A stretch of DNA of 64,000 nucleotides, from assembly GCF_025137375.1 (NCBI RefSeq), contig NZ_CP073720.1:1388501-1452500 (forward strand). The letters are read 5' to 3'. Under the pieces are notes generated by a model. It worked only from the letters and a program-made list of their open reading frames with translations. It did no database searches and was not told the DNA's origin. This document shows, one piece after another, positions 7,193 to 14,956 of this stretch. The stretch's first letter is position 1. Every line of letters begins with the position of its first letter. The position numbers and the translations under genes are program-made. Source of the stretch: Dactylosporangium fulvum (lineage in GTDB: Bacteria; Actinomycetota; Actinomycetes; Mycobacteriales; Micromonosporaceae).

Positions 7193-9169
7193 TCATTCTC
7201 CGGGGACGGCGCGGTGCCGGACCACCTTCTCCAGAGCGACGGTCCCGTCCGTGTTCTCCCCGGCGGGTGCGTAGCCGGCGGCACGCAGCGCGGCCAGCGT
7301 CTCGGCCGGGGGCAGCACACTCACCAGCACGGTGGGCGCGAGCGCCGTCAGGCCGAGCCGGGCCAGGCTCTTCACGCGAAGGATCTCCTCGAGCAGCATC
7401 GGGTCATCGCTGTGCACCACGCATCCGACCTGCCGGACACGGATGTTGCCGTGCCGGCGGGCGAGGTCGGTGACCAGGTACTCCAGCGGCTGCGGCACCC
7501 GGCCCGCGTTCGCCGCCTCGCGCAGCGCGACCAGCAGCTCGTCGGCGGACGAGCCGGCGTCGAACGCCCGGCGCACCGACGCCTCGGAGAACCGCCAGGT
7601 GTGCGCGCCGCCGCGGGACTCCCGGTCGGCGGCCAGGTCGAGGAACGCGGTCAGCTGCGCCGACGGGGGGCCGGTCGCGACCGCGGTGAGGTCGCTCTGG
7701 AGGATCACGGTGCTCTGCGCCGCCGGCAGGAACCGGCTCAGCACGTCGGTGATGCGCTCGAGATCGCCGGCGACCAGCGCCCGGCCCAGTGCCGTCGGCG
7801 CGAGGTGCGCGCCGACCCCGAGCAGTTCCGCTTCCCGCCAGAAGGCCAGCGCGCTCGCCAGGGCCTGCTCCGGCTCGCTGACGATGAGCGGCTGCGCGAA
7901 CATCAGGGAGCCGCTGAGGACGTCGACGTTCGCCGCTCCGCGCCCTTCCGGCAGGTCGGCGAGCAGCATGACGAAACTCTGCCGGATCAGCGCCGCGCCC
8001 TCGTCACGACGGCTGCGCAGGAGCGCGGCCGTGTCCAGGGCGAGCAGCGGCGCGGCGTCCATGCCGATCCAGCAGTCGAGGAGCCAGCCGTACTGCCCGG
8101 CAGGGTCGAGCTTCAGCCAGCTGTCGTACTCCACGCTGGGCGCGACGCGGTCCCCGGTGAGCCCGATGAGGCCGCTCAGCCCGGCCAGCACCAGCCAGAG
8201 CCGCACGTCGGTCTCGTCGCAGCCGAGCAGCTTGCCGAGCCGGCGCAACTCGCGGACGCCGACCCCGCCGTTCTTGAGCGTCGGGACGGGTTCCCGGCCG
8301 CACTCGTCGAGCAGCGCGGTCATCGTGGCCAGCGCCGCGCGTGTCGCGGCGCTGCCCTCCCGGTCGACCAGTTCCGTGCTCACCTCGACCGGCGCCAGGT
8401 GGGGCGGTTCGGGATCGAAGGGGGCACGGAAGCCGTCGCGCAGCACCACCCCGACCTCGCTCGGCAGCATCGCGGCGCCACCGGCCGGGTTCCAGACCAT
8501 CAGCCCGTGGTCGACGGCCCAGCTCAGCGGGGTCCGGCGCGCGGTGCGCAGGGCGGCCATCTGGCGCGGGTCGTAGAAATACGGCTCCGTGCCGACCAGG
8601 TCGAGCAGGAGTTCCCTGGTGTCGCCGGGTGCGGCCGCGAACTGGGCCCGCACCACGTCGGCGTCCGAGAGCGCCGCGACGATCCCGCCGACCAGACCGG
8701 CGCGGTCCCGCCCGACCGGCGCGCCGAGCTCGTACGCGATCCGCTGGAGCTGGCCCACCGGCACGAATTCCAGTGCCGTCACCGCCGACGGCGCGAACCC
8801 GAACCCGCCGTCGATCACGCTGTGCAGCGGGACGGAGCTGATCCAGTCGCCGTTGTCGTCGGGCCAGGCCAGGCTCCACTCCTCCAGAACCGTCAGGGTC
8901 CTGTCGAGCCCGGGGTCGTCGGTCGGCACACCCACGGCCGCCGCCAGGTCCCGGCGCCGGGTCCCGCCCGCGCGTAGCGCCAGCACCTCGGCCAGTTGCA
9001 GGGCGGGCAGCGTCTGGAGCGTCAGCGTCCGCACGATCGACTCGTAGGTCGACAGCTCAGCCGCGAACCGGCGCAGGTCCGTCGGCGGCCCGTCCGGCAG
9101 GTGCAGCGCGGCGAGGTCGGCCAGGCGGCCCGGTGACAGACCGCGGAGGTGGTCGAGCAGCGTCTTCAC
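7193..9169 (-). CDS. Helicase-associated-domain protein (XPB/Ssl2-like C-terminal domain)
   Basis: A 658-residue protein matching the actinobacterial family with a Helicase_C_3 (XPB-like) region. The recognisable block STVILQSDLTAVATGPPS begins at about residue 490 and continues to EYLVTDLARRHGNIRVRQV near residue 590. The N-terminal two thirds are Leu/Ala-rich helices, with a start (MKTLLDHLRGLSPGRLADLA) typical of the family. No Walker A or other helicase motor motif is visible, so it is not a helicase by itself and its function is unknown. In many actinobacteria this gene occurs near an XPB-type helicase, but none is seen in this window. Confidence 0.75.
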   Translation of the reverse strand: MKTLLDHLRGLSPGRLADLAALHLPDGPPTDLRRFAAELSTYESIVRTLTLQTLPALQLAEVLALRAGGTRRRDLAAAVGVPTDDPGLDRTLTVLEEWSLAWPDDNGDWISSVPLHSVIDGGFGFAPSAVTALEFVPVGQLQRIAYELGAPVGRDRAGLVGGIVAALSDADVVRAQFAAAPGDTRELLLDLVGTEPYFYDPRQMAALRTARRTPLSWAVDHGLMVWNPAGGAAMLPSEVGVVLRDGFRAPFDPEPPHLAPVEVSTELVDREGSAATRAALATMTALLDECGREPVPTLKNGGVGVRELRRLGKLLGCDETDVRLWLVLAGLSGLIGLTGDRVAPSVEYDSWLKLDPAGQYGWLLDCWIGMDAAPLLALDTAALLRSRRDEGAALIRQSFVMLLADLPEGRGAANVDVLSGSLMFAQPLIVSEPEQALASALAFWREAELLGVGAHLAPTALGRALVAGDLERITDVLSRFLPAAQSTVILQSDLTAVATGPPSAQLTAFLDLAADRESRGGAHTWRFSEASVRRAFDAGSSADELLVALREAANAGRVPQPLEYLVTDLARRHGNIRVRQVGCVVHSDDPMLLEEILRVKSLARLGLTALAPTVLVSVLPPAETLAALRAAGYAPAGENTDGTVALEKVVRHRAVPGE

Positions 9170-9278
9170 GCCAGCGAGGTCTCCACCGCAGCGACCCTAC
9201 TCCCCGGCGGCCGGCGGGCTCCTACCGGCCGCGCGGGTGCGCGGCGCGGCCCGTCGGCGGACCGGCGGGCCGCGCCGC

Positions 9279-10109
9279 TCACAGGTGGCGGTCCAGGAAC
9301 TCGACGACCTCACGGGTCAGTGCGACGCGGTGATCGGAGAACGCGTGGTCGGTCGGGAGGACGACGTGGCGGAACCCGGGCACCGGCTGCGCCGCGTACG
9401 CCGCGACGAGCGGCTCGTGGTGCAACGGCGGCGGGGTGACGGTGTCCCGCCCGCCGGCCAGCAGGAGCACGGGCCGCTCGGCGAACCGTGGCGCGAGCGC
9501 GGCCAGGCTGAAGCGGTCGCCGGCGGTCTCCATCTCCGCCAGCAGCGCCGCGCCGCTGGTGCCCCGCAAGGGAAGCAGGTCCTCGTCGAACATGGCGAGG
9601 TGGCCGGCCCGGACGGCGGGATCCGCCTGGCCGGCCCGGGCCGCCGCGCCGAAGTCGAAACAGGCGACAGACGCGACCGCCCGGACCGCCGGATCGTGCG
9701 CCGCCGTCATCAGCGCGGCGAAGCCGCCGAGGCTGTGCCCGACCACGCCGAGCCGCGACGGGTCCAGCCGGTGCGTGGACACCAGCGGCTCGGCACGGAC
9801 GGCGGCGACCACGCAGGCCGCGTCCTCCAGGACGGCGCCCCATGAGTACGTGCCGCCAACACCCCACGAGCCCCGGTAGTGGAACACCAGCGAGGCGTAC
9901 CCGGCCCGGCGGAGCGCCTGCGCGAGGTCGAAGTTGCGCTCGTTGCCCGGGAAGCCGTGGAGGAGCACCACCACCGGGTGCGGGCCCGGGCCGCCGGGCA
10001 CGTGCAGCACGCCGAGCAGCGTCTCGCCCTCGCTGACGATCCGGACCTCAGGCGTGCGGGCCGGCGGATCCAGGTCGGGGGAGGGGTCGGCCATCCAGCG
10101 ATCGTTCAT
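9279..10109 (-). CDS. Alpha/beta hydrolase
   Basis: A 276-residue alpha/beta hydrolase fold protein. The oxyanion-side motif VVLLHGFPGNE lies at about residues 47-57, the nucleophile elbow GHSLGG places the catalytic serine at residue 126, and the histidine is probably in LPTDHAFSDH near residue 257. It resembles peptidase S9/dienelactone-hydrolase-like proteins with short lids. No signal peptide is present, so it is likely cytoplasmic. It is divergent from the cupin gene and separated from the neighbouring long gene by a 109-bp GC-rich gap. The substrate cannot be told. Confidence 0.82.
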   Translation of the reverse strand: MNDRWMADPSPDLDPPARTPEVRIVSEGETLLGVLHVPGGPGPHPVVVLLHGFPGNERNFDLAQALRRAGYASLVFHYRGSWGVGGTYSWGAVLEDAACVVAAVRAEPLVSTHRLDPSRLGVVGHSLGGFAALMTAAHDPAVRAVASVACFDFGAAARAGQADPAVRAGHLAMFDEDLLPLRGTSGAALLAEMETAGDRFSLAALAPRFAERPVLLLAGGRDTVTPPPLHHEPLVAAYAAQPVPGFRHVVLPTDHAFSDHRVALTREVVEFLDRHL

Positions 10110-10200
10110 GGCGCCAGCGTATCCATCGATCTCGGCCCGCTACAGCGCCCTGGAGTGCGCAGTCAAGTCAAACCTAACGGATTAGACGGACAATTCGAGG

Positions 10201-10599
10201 ATGACCGAGAAGCCCGTGAACCTGACCGAGGCCCTCGCCTCCTTCATCGACGTCTACAGCCCGCGGATCGTCGCCCGCATGAACGACTACGACGTACGGG
10301 TCGCACACACCAGGGGTGAGCACGTCTGGCACACGCACACCGACACCGACGAGTTCTTCCTCGTGCTCGACGGTCGGTTCGACATCGCGCTGCGCGACAC
10401 CGACGGACACGAGCACACCGTCGTTCTGCACCCTGGCGACACGTTCGTCGTTCCCCGCGGTACCGAACACAAGCCCTCGTCGCCCGGAGGATCCATTCTG
10501 ATGTTCGAGCCGTCCGGGACGCTGTCGACGGGGGACCGGCACGACGGTGACATCCCGGAATACGTCGACAGCACGACGGGCCACGACCTGTCGTCGTGA
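10201..10599 (+). CDS. Cupin-domain protein
   Basis: A 132-residue single-domain cupin. The first cupin motif is visible as HTHTDTDEFFLVLDG, with metal ligands expected at His44, His46 and Glu51. The second motif LHPGDTFVVPRGTEHKP supplies His90. Proteins of this size and pattern are commonly annotated as cupins or mannose-6-phosphate isomerase-like and act as small metal-dependent enzymes or sensors in the cytoplasm. The upstream 90 bp contain the short inverted repeat CTAA-CGGA-TTAG at 10173-10184, a possible regulator site. Its stop overlaps the start of the following gene fragment by 4 bp. Confidence 0.83.
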   Translation: MTEKPVNLTEALASFIDVYSPRIVARMNDYDVRVAHTRGEHVWHTHTDTDEFFLVLDGRFDIALRDTDGHEHTVVLHPGDTFVVPRGTEHKPSSPGGSILMFEPSGTLSTGDRHDGDIPEYVDSTTGHDLSS

Positions 10600-10712
10600 T
10601 CCCGTTCCGGACCGAGATCGACGGCCTCGGCATCCACGGCATCCACGCCCGCTCGCCGCACCCGGACCTGCTCGTCGCCGAACTGCGGCAGAGCTTCAGG
10701 CTGATGCGCTGA
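10596..10712 (+). pseudogene. Remnant of an epoxide hydrolase gene
   Basis: A 38-codon frame starts with GTG overlapping the cupin stop by 4 bp. Its first part, FRTEIDGLGIHGIHARSPHPD, matches the conserved N-terminal segment of epoxide hydrolases, in which FxTEIDG-xxIHF-xHxRSPHPD precedes the LxxxHGWPGS motif. The last residues, [10 protein letters not shown], resemble the usual C-terminus of the same enzymes. The catalytic core of about 300 residues is missing between them, as expected after an internal in-frame deletion. It runs into the convergent MTH1187 gene. It could still be translated, but it cannot be an active enzyme. Confidence 0.55.
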
Positions 10713-11004
10713 GGTGGCGCTCGACGCTCGCGACCTTCGCGTCGAGCGCTCCGGTCACGCCGTCGCGCCAGTCGACCTTGATGACGGTGCTCGTGCGGGG
10801 CGAGCGGGCGTGGACGGCCGCGACCGCGGCTCGGACCACCTCCATCACCTCGTCCCAGGTCTCTCCCTCGACGGTGGTGAACATGGCATCGGTACGGTTG
10901 GGCAGGCCCGACGCGCGCACCACCCGCACGGCCTCGGCGACCAGCTCCCCGACGTCCTCCCCGACCCCGAGCGGCGTGACGCTGAACGCGACCAGCACAG
11001 ACAT
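10696..11004 (-). CDS. MTH1187-family thiamine-binding protein
   Basis: A 102-residue protein of the DUF77/MTH1187 family ([34 protein letters not shown] and the later [19 protein letters not shown]). Members form small ferredoxin-like tetramers that bind thiamine or related pyrimidines in the cytoplasm. The length matches the family. It converges with the epoxide hydrolase remnant, overlapping it by 17 bp, and stands apart from the next minus-strand gene. A TPP riboswitch lies about 2.6 kb away but on the other strand, so it is not its leader. Confidence 0.82.
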   Translation of the reverse strand: MSVLVAFSVTPLGVGEDVGELVAEAVRVVRASGLPNRTDAMFTTVEGETWDEVMEVVRAAVAAVHARSPRTSTVIKVDWRDGVTGALDAKVASVERHLSASA

Positions 11005-11070
11005 GCCCCCGACCCTACCGCCGTGCCGGCACCGCCGGACCCGGGGTCGGTGGACACCGCACCAGTGGTG

Positions 11071-12195
11071 TCAGGCGGTTCGAAGGCGATAGACGCGGCG
11101 GGCGTTGTCCGTGCCCACCGCTCGGGTCAGGTGCTCGGCGTCCGCGGCGGACACCGCGCCCGCGGCCAGCCAGGCGGACAGCAGATGGGTCAGTGCCCAG
11201 CGGAACTGGGAGGCGCCGACCAGGAACAGCTCCGCCAGGCCGAAGGCGTCGGAGGAGTACAGGATCTTGCCGAACGGGGCCAGCTCGAAAAACTCGCCCA
11301 GCACCGTCGTCGCCTGGGCGCCGACGTTGCCCAGCGTCAGGCCCACGTCGACATACACGTTCGGATACACCTGGGCCAGCCAGCCCGCCTGGCGATGGAA
11401 CGGGTAGCAGTGCAGCAGCACGATCGGCACGCCGGAGGGCTCGGCCTGCTCGTACCACCGCCGGAGCAGCGAAGGATCGGCGCGCGGCAGTGCCAGATCG
11501 CGGTCCCCGAAGCCGGTGTGGAGCTGGATCGGCAGGCCGGCGTCGACGGCGCACCAGAGCAGGTGCCGCAGCAGCACCGGGTCGGTGAGCCGCGCGGTGC
11601 CGGAGCGCAGCCAGCCGCCGGCCGACACCGTGACCTCCTGCGCGGACGGTCGGGACGGGTCGATGTCGAAGCCGTGCCGGTAGGCCAGCACCGACTTGAC
11701 GGCCACTGCGGCGCTCGTGGCGTCGGTGAGGGCCGCGGCGAACGCCGGCGCGAAGCCGGCTGCCGTCACCCCCGATGCCGCGACCCGTTCGGCCACCGCC
11801 TCCAGCCGCACCACCTCGGTGACCCGGGCACCGGCGGCCGCGGCGAGACCGTCGCCGTCGAGCCAGCGGTCCGCCGGGCCACGAATCCCCGTGTCCACCA
11901 GCAGGTCCGTCAGCCTCGCCGCGCGCAGCAGCAGCCGGCACGCCCGCTCGGCGCCGAGTTCCGCCCGGCGGGCCAGATAGTCGGCTACCGGGGTGTGCAC
12001 GGGCAGGTCGAGCACCGGCGCGCACCAGCGGCGGATCGCCGATCCGATCGGGCCGTCGAGGTACGAGACACCCGGCGGGGCCGGCACCGACGCCTCGGTC
12101 GACAACATCGCGAAGGCGTCCGCGTCGAGGGGGCCGCCGACGACACCGTGGCAGTGCCCGTCGACGAGGCCCAGGCCGTCCAGCAGATCGTCCAC
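11071..12195 (-). CDS. Amidohydrolase-family protein (FluG N-terminal-like)
   Basis: A 374-residue TIM-barrel metallohydrolase. The first metal-binding pair appears at the start as VDGHCH (residues 11-16). Further ligands are likely in LPIQLHTGFGDRD (about residue 219) and VLLHCYPFHRQAGWL (about 256), with the final aspartate in KILYSSDAFG near residue 313. The gene starts with GTG immediately after the TGA of the glutamine-synthetase-like gene, so the two are coupled. In fungal FluG and several bacterial proteins the same two domains are fused in one chain. Likely substrates are gamma-glutamyl or amide compounds; this is inference. Confidence 0.8.
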   Translation of the reverse strand: MDDLLDGLGLVDGHCHGVVGGPLDADAFAMLSTEASVPAPPGVSYLDGPIGSAIRRWCAPVLDLPVHTPVADYLARRAELGAERACRLLLRAARLTDLLVDTGIRGPADRWLDGDGLAAAAGARVTEVVRLEAVAERVAASGVTAAGFAPAFAAALTDATSAAVAVKSVLAYRHGFDIDPSRPSAQEVTVSAGGWLRSGTARLTDPVLLRHLLWCAVDAGLPIQLHTGFGDRDLALPRADPSLLRRWYEQAEPSGVPIVLLHCYPFHRQAGWLAQVYPNVYVDVGLTLGNVGAQATTVLGEFFELAPFGKILYSSDAFGLAELFLVGASQFRWALTHLLSAWLAAGAVSAADAEHLTRAVGTDNARRVYRLRTA

Positions 12196-13527
12196 TCAGT
12201 ACCGCCAGCGGGTGGCGGCGACGATCTCCTCCGGCTTGCTGTCGGCGAACAGTGCGACCTCGCCACGCCGTACCGCCAGGAACGCCTCGAACAACGCATC
12301 ACCCAGCGCGGCCCGGAGACCGGAATCGGCCGCCAACCGGTCGATCGCCTCGGTCAGGGTCGTGGGCAGGCGGGGCGGCTGCTCGCCCGGATCGAGGGTC
12401 GCCGGGTCGACGGTGACCTCGGGCGGCAGCCGCAGCCCCGCGTCGACCGAGTCCACGACGACGGCGCAGACCGCACCGACCATGAGGTACGGGTTGGCGG
12501 CGCCGTCGCAGGCCTTGATCTCCGCGTTGGCCGTCCGGTCGCCGGTGCCCGCCACACCGGTGACGAACCGCAGCGCGGCCTCCCGGTTCTCGTGGCCCCA
12601 GCACTGGTACGCACCGGCCCAGTGCTGCGGCACCAGGCGGAGATAGCTGGCCACGCTGGGGGCGCCGATCGCGCACAGCGCCGGCAGCCGGGCGAGCACC
12701 GCGGCGAGGGCGGACTCGCCGCGCTCGGTCAGGCCGTGCGGGCCGGGACCGCCCGCGAACAGGTTGCCCTGCGCGTCCCGCACGGAGAAGTGGAGGTGTG
12801 ACCCGTTGCCGACCTGCCAGGCGGTGACGACCGGCGCGAACGACACCCGCAGCCCGTGGCGGGCGGCGACGGCGCGGATCGTCTGGCGCACCAGGACGTT
12901 GAGGTCCGCGGCGCCGACCGGGTCGGTGGCGGCGACCGAGAGTTCGAACTGGCCGGGGGAGTACTCGGGGTGGAACTGCTCGACCGCGACTCCCTGCGCG
13001 GCGAGCGCGCCGAGCAGGTCGTCGGCGTAGGCGGACAGTTCCACGACGCGGATCATGCCGTACGCGGGGCCCTCGCACGCCGGCCGCGGCTCCGAGTCGT
13101 CGGCACCGATGAACCACTCCACCTCGAACGCCATCCGCAGCGTCAGGCCGGCCGCGGCGGCCCGCTCGACCATGGCGCGGGCGAACCGTCGCTGGCACGG
13201 CTGGTACGGCTCGTTCTCCTGCGTCCACCGCTCGACCGGTGCCCAGGCCCACCCGGGCTGGGCGGCCAGCACGGTCAGCCGCTCCAGGTCGGGGTGGAGC
13301 CGCAGGTCACCGACCGGTCCGCCGATGAGCCGGCTGGTCGTGACGGAGTCGTCGACGAGGAACACGTCGAACACCGGCGACATGCCAACGCCCGTGGCGA
13401 CGACCTCGGGCAGCCGGTCGACGGGCACGGTCTTGACCCGGGTGATACCGGCGTTGTCGACCCAGGTCATGGCAACCGCGTGCACACCCCGGGCGGAGAG
13501 CGCAGCGGTCGCGTCGCGCGCCTGCAT
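12196..13527 (-). CDS. Glutamine synthetase family protein (gamma-glutamyl ligase type)
   Basis: A 443-residue protein with the glutamine synthetase catalytic domain. An N-terminal beta-grasp begins MQARDATAALSARGVHAVAMTWVDNAG. The metal and ATP loops are FEVEWF (about residue 133), QFHPEYSPGQFELS (about 188) and VGNGSHLHFSVRD (about 243). The ammonium/substrate loop and C-terminal arginine helix (ANAEIKACDGAANPYL) are also present. It is closer to GlnA3/GlnA4/FluG-like ligases than to housekeeping GlnA. Its partner, an amidohydrolase, follows without a gap, suggesting glutamylation plus hydrolysis of an amine or polyamine. Upstream, GGGGG may serve as the ribosome site. Confidence 0.85.
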   Translation of the reverse strand: MQARDATAALSARGVHAVAMTWVDNAGITRVKTVPVDRLPEVVATGVGMSPVFDVFLVDDSVTTSRLIGGPVGDLRLHPDLERLTVLAAQPGWAWAPVERWTQENEPYQPCQRRFARAMVERAAAAGLTLRMAFEVEWFIGADDSEPRPACEGPAYGMIRVVELSAYADDLLGALAAQGVAVEQFHPEYSPGQFELSVAATDPVGAADLNVLVRQTIRAVAARHGLRVSFAPVVTAWQVGNGSHLHFSVRDAQGNLFAGGPGPHGLTERGESALAAVLARLPALCAIGAPSVASYLRLVPQHWAGAYQCWGHENREAALRFVTGVAGTGDRTANAEIKACDGAANPYLMVGAVCAVVVDSVDAGLRLPPEVTVDPATLDPGEQPPRLPTTLTEAIDRLAADSGLRAALGDALFEAFLAVRRGEVALFADSKPEEIVAATRWRY

Positions 13528-13633
13528 GCCCCCATCCTGGCCGAATCCGAATGATCGGCGGGGCGAATCCCGGCCCGCCTTCACCCGTCGGCTCACCCTC
13601 CGGCGGGTGCGGGTCGGAGTAGCTTCTGCTGTA

Positions 13634-13766
13634 GGCCTACGAGACGTGCGGGAGAGCCCAACTGGATGACAGTTGAGCTGAGAGGCTGAACGACTGAGAG
13701 GTCGAACGGCGATCCCCAAACACCTGATCCAGGCAATGCTGGCGAAGGAAAACCGCCTCGTAGGTC
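13634..13766 (+). ncRNA. TPP riboswitch (no obvious target gene)
   Basis: The thiamine pyrophosphate aptamer reads on the plus strand. A 10-bp P1 helix is formed by 13634-13643 (GGCCTACGAG) and 13757-13766 (CTCGTAGGTC, one G-U pair). Inside it are CGGGAGAGCCC, the conserved CTGAGAGG at 13679-13686, and the pyrophosphate-sensor core ACCTGATCCAGGCAATGCTGG followed by CGAAGG. These match actinobacterial thiC-type TPP riboswitches. The odd point is context: the next plus-strand DNA is the antisense of merR, which ends at 13768, and no thiamine gene follows in this direction. Confidence 0.88.
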
Positions 13767-13767
13767 T

Positions 13768-14205
13768 TTATCGTGCCTGCGTTTCCCGCGTCTGTACCTC
13801 CGTGAGGCTCACGAACGGAATCGGGCAGTCCGAGCAGGTACAGTTCGTCAGGCTGTCGCAGCGGGCCGCCACCACCTGTGACAGCACGGTCCGGATCTCG
13901 GTCAGGTCGGCGATCTTCGCGTCGATCTCGGCGATCTTGTCGACGGCGCGCTGCCGCAGGTCGGGCGCCGGATGCCTGCGCCGACCGGCGGCGAGCAGTT
14001 CCGCCACCTCGTCCAGCGTGAAACCGAGACGCTGGGCGGCCTTGATCACGACCAGCAGCGCCACGGTGTCCGGTGGGTACAGGCGGTGCCCGCCGATCGT
14101 CCGCGCCGGTTCGGCGAGCAGGCCGCGGCGTTCGTAGTATCGCAGGGTCTGGATGTTGACGCCCGCCTGCTCGGCGACCTCCCCGGTGCGCAGGCCCGCC
14201 GTCAC
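13768..14205 (-). CDS. MerR-family transcriptional regulator, metal-type
   Basis: A 145-residue MerR protein, starting at a GTG (VTAGLRTGEVAEQAGVNIQTLRYYERRGLL). The winged helix-turn-helix fills residues 4-70, followed by the dimerisation helix (about 80-120). The C-terminal stretch ARCDSLTNCTCSDCPIP contains four cysteines in the place where MerR/CadR-type proteins hold their metal, so it is probably a heavy-metal or thiol sensor. No metal transporter or reductase is adjacent; its targets may lie elsewhere or it may regulate only itself. It ends one base beyond the convergent TPP riboswitch. The next 280 bp upstream hold its promoter and the left end of the mobile element. Confidence 0.83.
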   Translation of the reverse strand: MTAGLRTGEVAEQAGVNIQTLRYYERRGLLAEPARTIGGHRLYPPDTVALLVVIKAAQRLGFTLDEVAELLAAGRRRHPAPDLRQRAVDKIAEIDAKIADLTEIRTVLSQVVAARCDSLTNCTCSDCPIPFVSLTEVQTRETQAR

Positions 14206-14276
14206 GGCGCCCGCCCGATCAGATCGGCGCGGCTGTTCGGCGGTGGGCAGGGGCCGGCATCGGGAATCAACCCTCG

Positions 14277-14308
14277 ACGGTAAACCCGCACTCGGGTACA
14301 GGATGCAA
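14277..14308 (-). promoter_or_regulatory. MerR-type promoter/operator upstream of merR
   Basis: On the minus strand TTGCAT (14308-14303) is followed after an unusually long 19-20 bp spacer by TTACCG/TACCGT (about 14283-14277). The spacer carries the perfect dyad ACCCG-N4-CGGGT (14284-14297). Over-long spacers filled with a dyad are the hallmark of promoters activated by MerR proteins through DNA untwisting. It lies about 70 bp before merR, so autoregulation is likely. Confidence 0.62.
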
Positions 14309-14479
14309 GCCACTCATCGACCCGGTCGCCCGGATGGGCCGTGGGCCGGTGCAGCCTTTGCACAATGCCGAAGTCGTCCGGCACGCCGGCGACCCTGCGA
14401 CAACTTCCGCTCGTTCCTCACCCCGGACGAACGAAGCCCTGGGCCGCGTTTGCGCCGGCACCAGGGTTGTTGGAGAGAC

Positions 14480-14525
14480 GTGCCCCCGGCAGGATTCGAA
14501 CCTGCGCTCCCGCCTCCGGAGGGCG
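14480..14525. repeat. Left attachment-site repeat (partial tRNA-Arg copy)
   Basis: A 46-bp copy of the tRNA-Arg 3' end (T-arm, variable loop, and the anticodon loop and 3' strand of its stem) in the same orientation as the complete gene at 32930-33001. It matches 32929-32974 in 45 of 46 bases; the only change is T at 14508 against C at 32957. The homology stops sharply at 14526, so no full tRNA can be made here. This marks the distal end of the integrated element. Confidence 0.92.
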
Positions 14526-14956
14526 CGTGGTCTTAGCGGCACCGTAGTGCTGTGACCTGCACTTTCACGGATGCATGGCAGAGAGGGCGAGCCAATTCGG
14601 CGCTCATTTGGCGTGACGTTAGGCGCCGGCAGTTCACCTTGAACCGCCGAAGCCGTGCGCCCTGGAGGGTGAGTCGCCCTCATGGCCCTCGGTTCGAGTA
14701 CGCGGCATCCCGGTTCCCTAGGCGAGCGCCGGTTCCTTTTAGTTGTGCCGATGCGGGCGGTTGGTCCGGCTCGCCGTTGGCAGCGTTCCAGCTTCGAGCA
14801 GCCTACCGTCGACGCGGCCCAGTCTTTCGTCCAATAGGTGCCGCGACCGATGCAGTCGTGGCGTCGCCGAGGTGGGCGGGCTTGGACGTTCGGTCAGGCC
14901 AGTATCCGGCCACTGAAGGCCTGGAACGCGCAGAGGCGGTCCACTAGCATCTAGTT
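14526..14956. other. Non-coding left end of the mobile element
   Basis: About 430 bp between the left att repeat and the ATPase gene. No reading frame here has convincing protein character. GC falls gradually toward the right. Just before the ATPase, TAGCAT at 14945-14950 stands seven bases upstream of its GTG, a pattern typical of leaderless transcripts. No inverted repeats of note were seen. Confidence 0.5.

Noticed and set aside
13736..14137. Plus-strand frame after the TPP riboswitch, considered as its target gene
   Set aside because: It is the exact antisense of merR, begins inside the aptamer, and has no protein features of its own.
14480..14525. Second functional tRNA-Arg gene
   Set aside because: Only the 3' part is present; the acceptor 5' strand and D-arm are missing, so it is an attachment-site copy.
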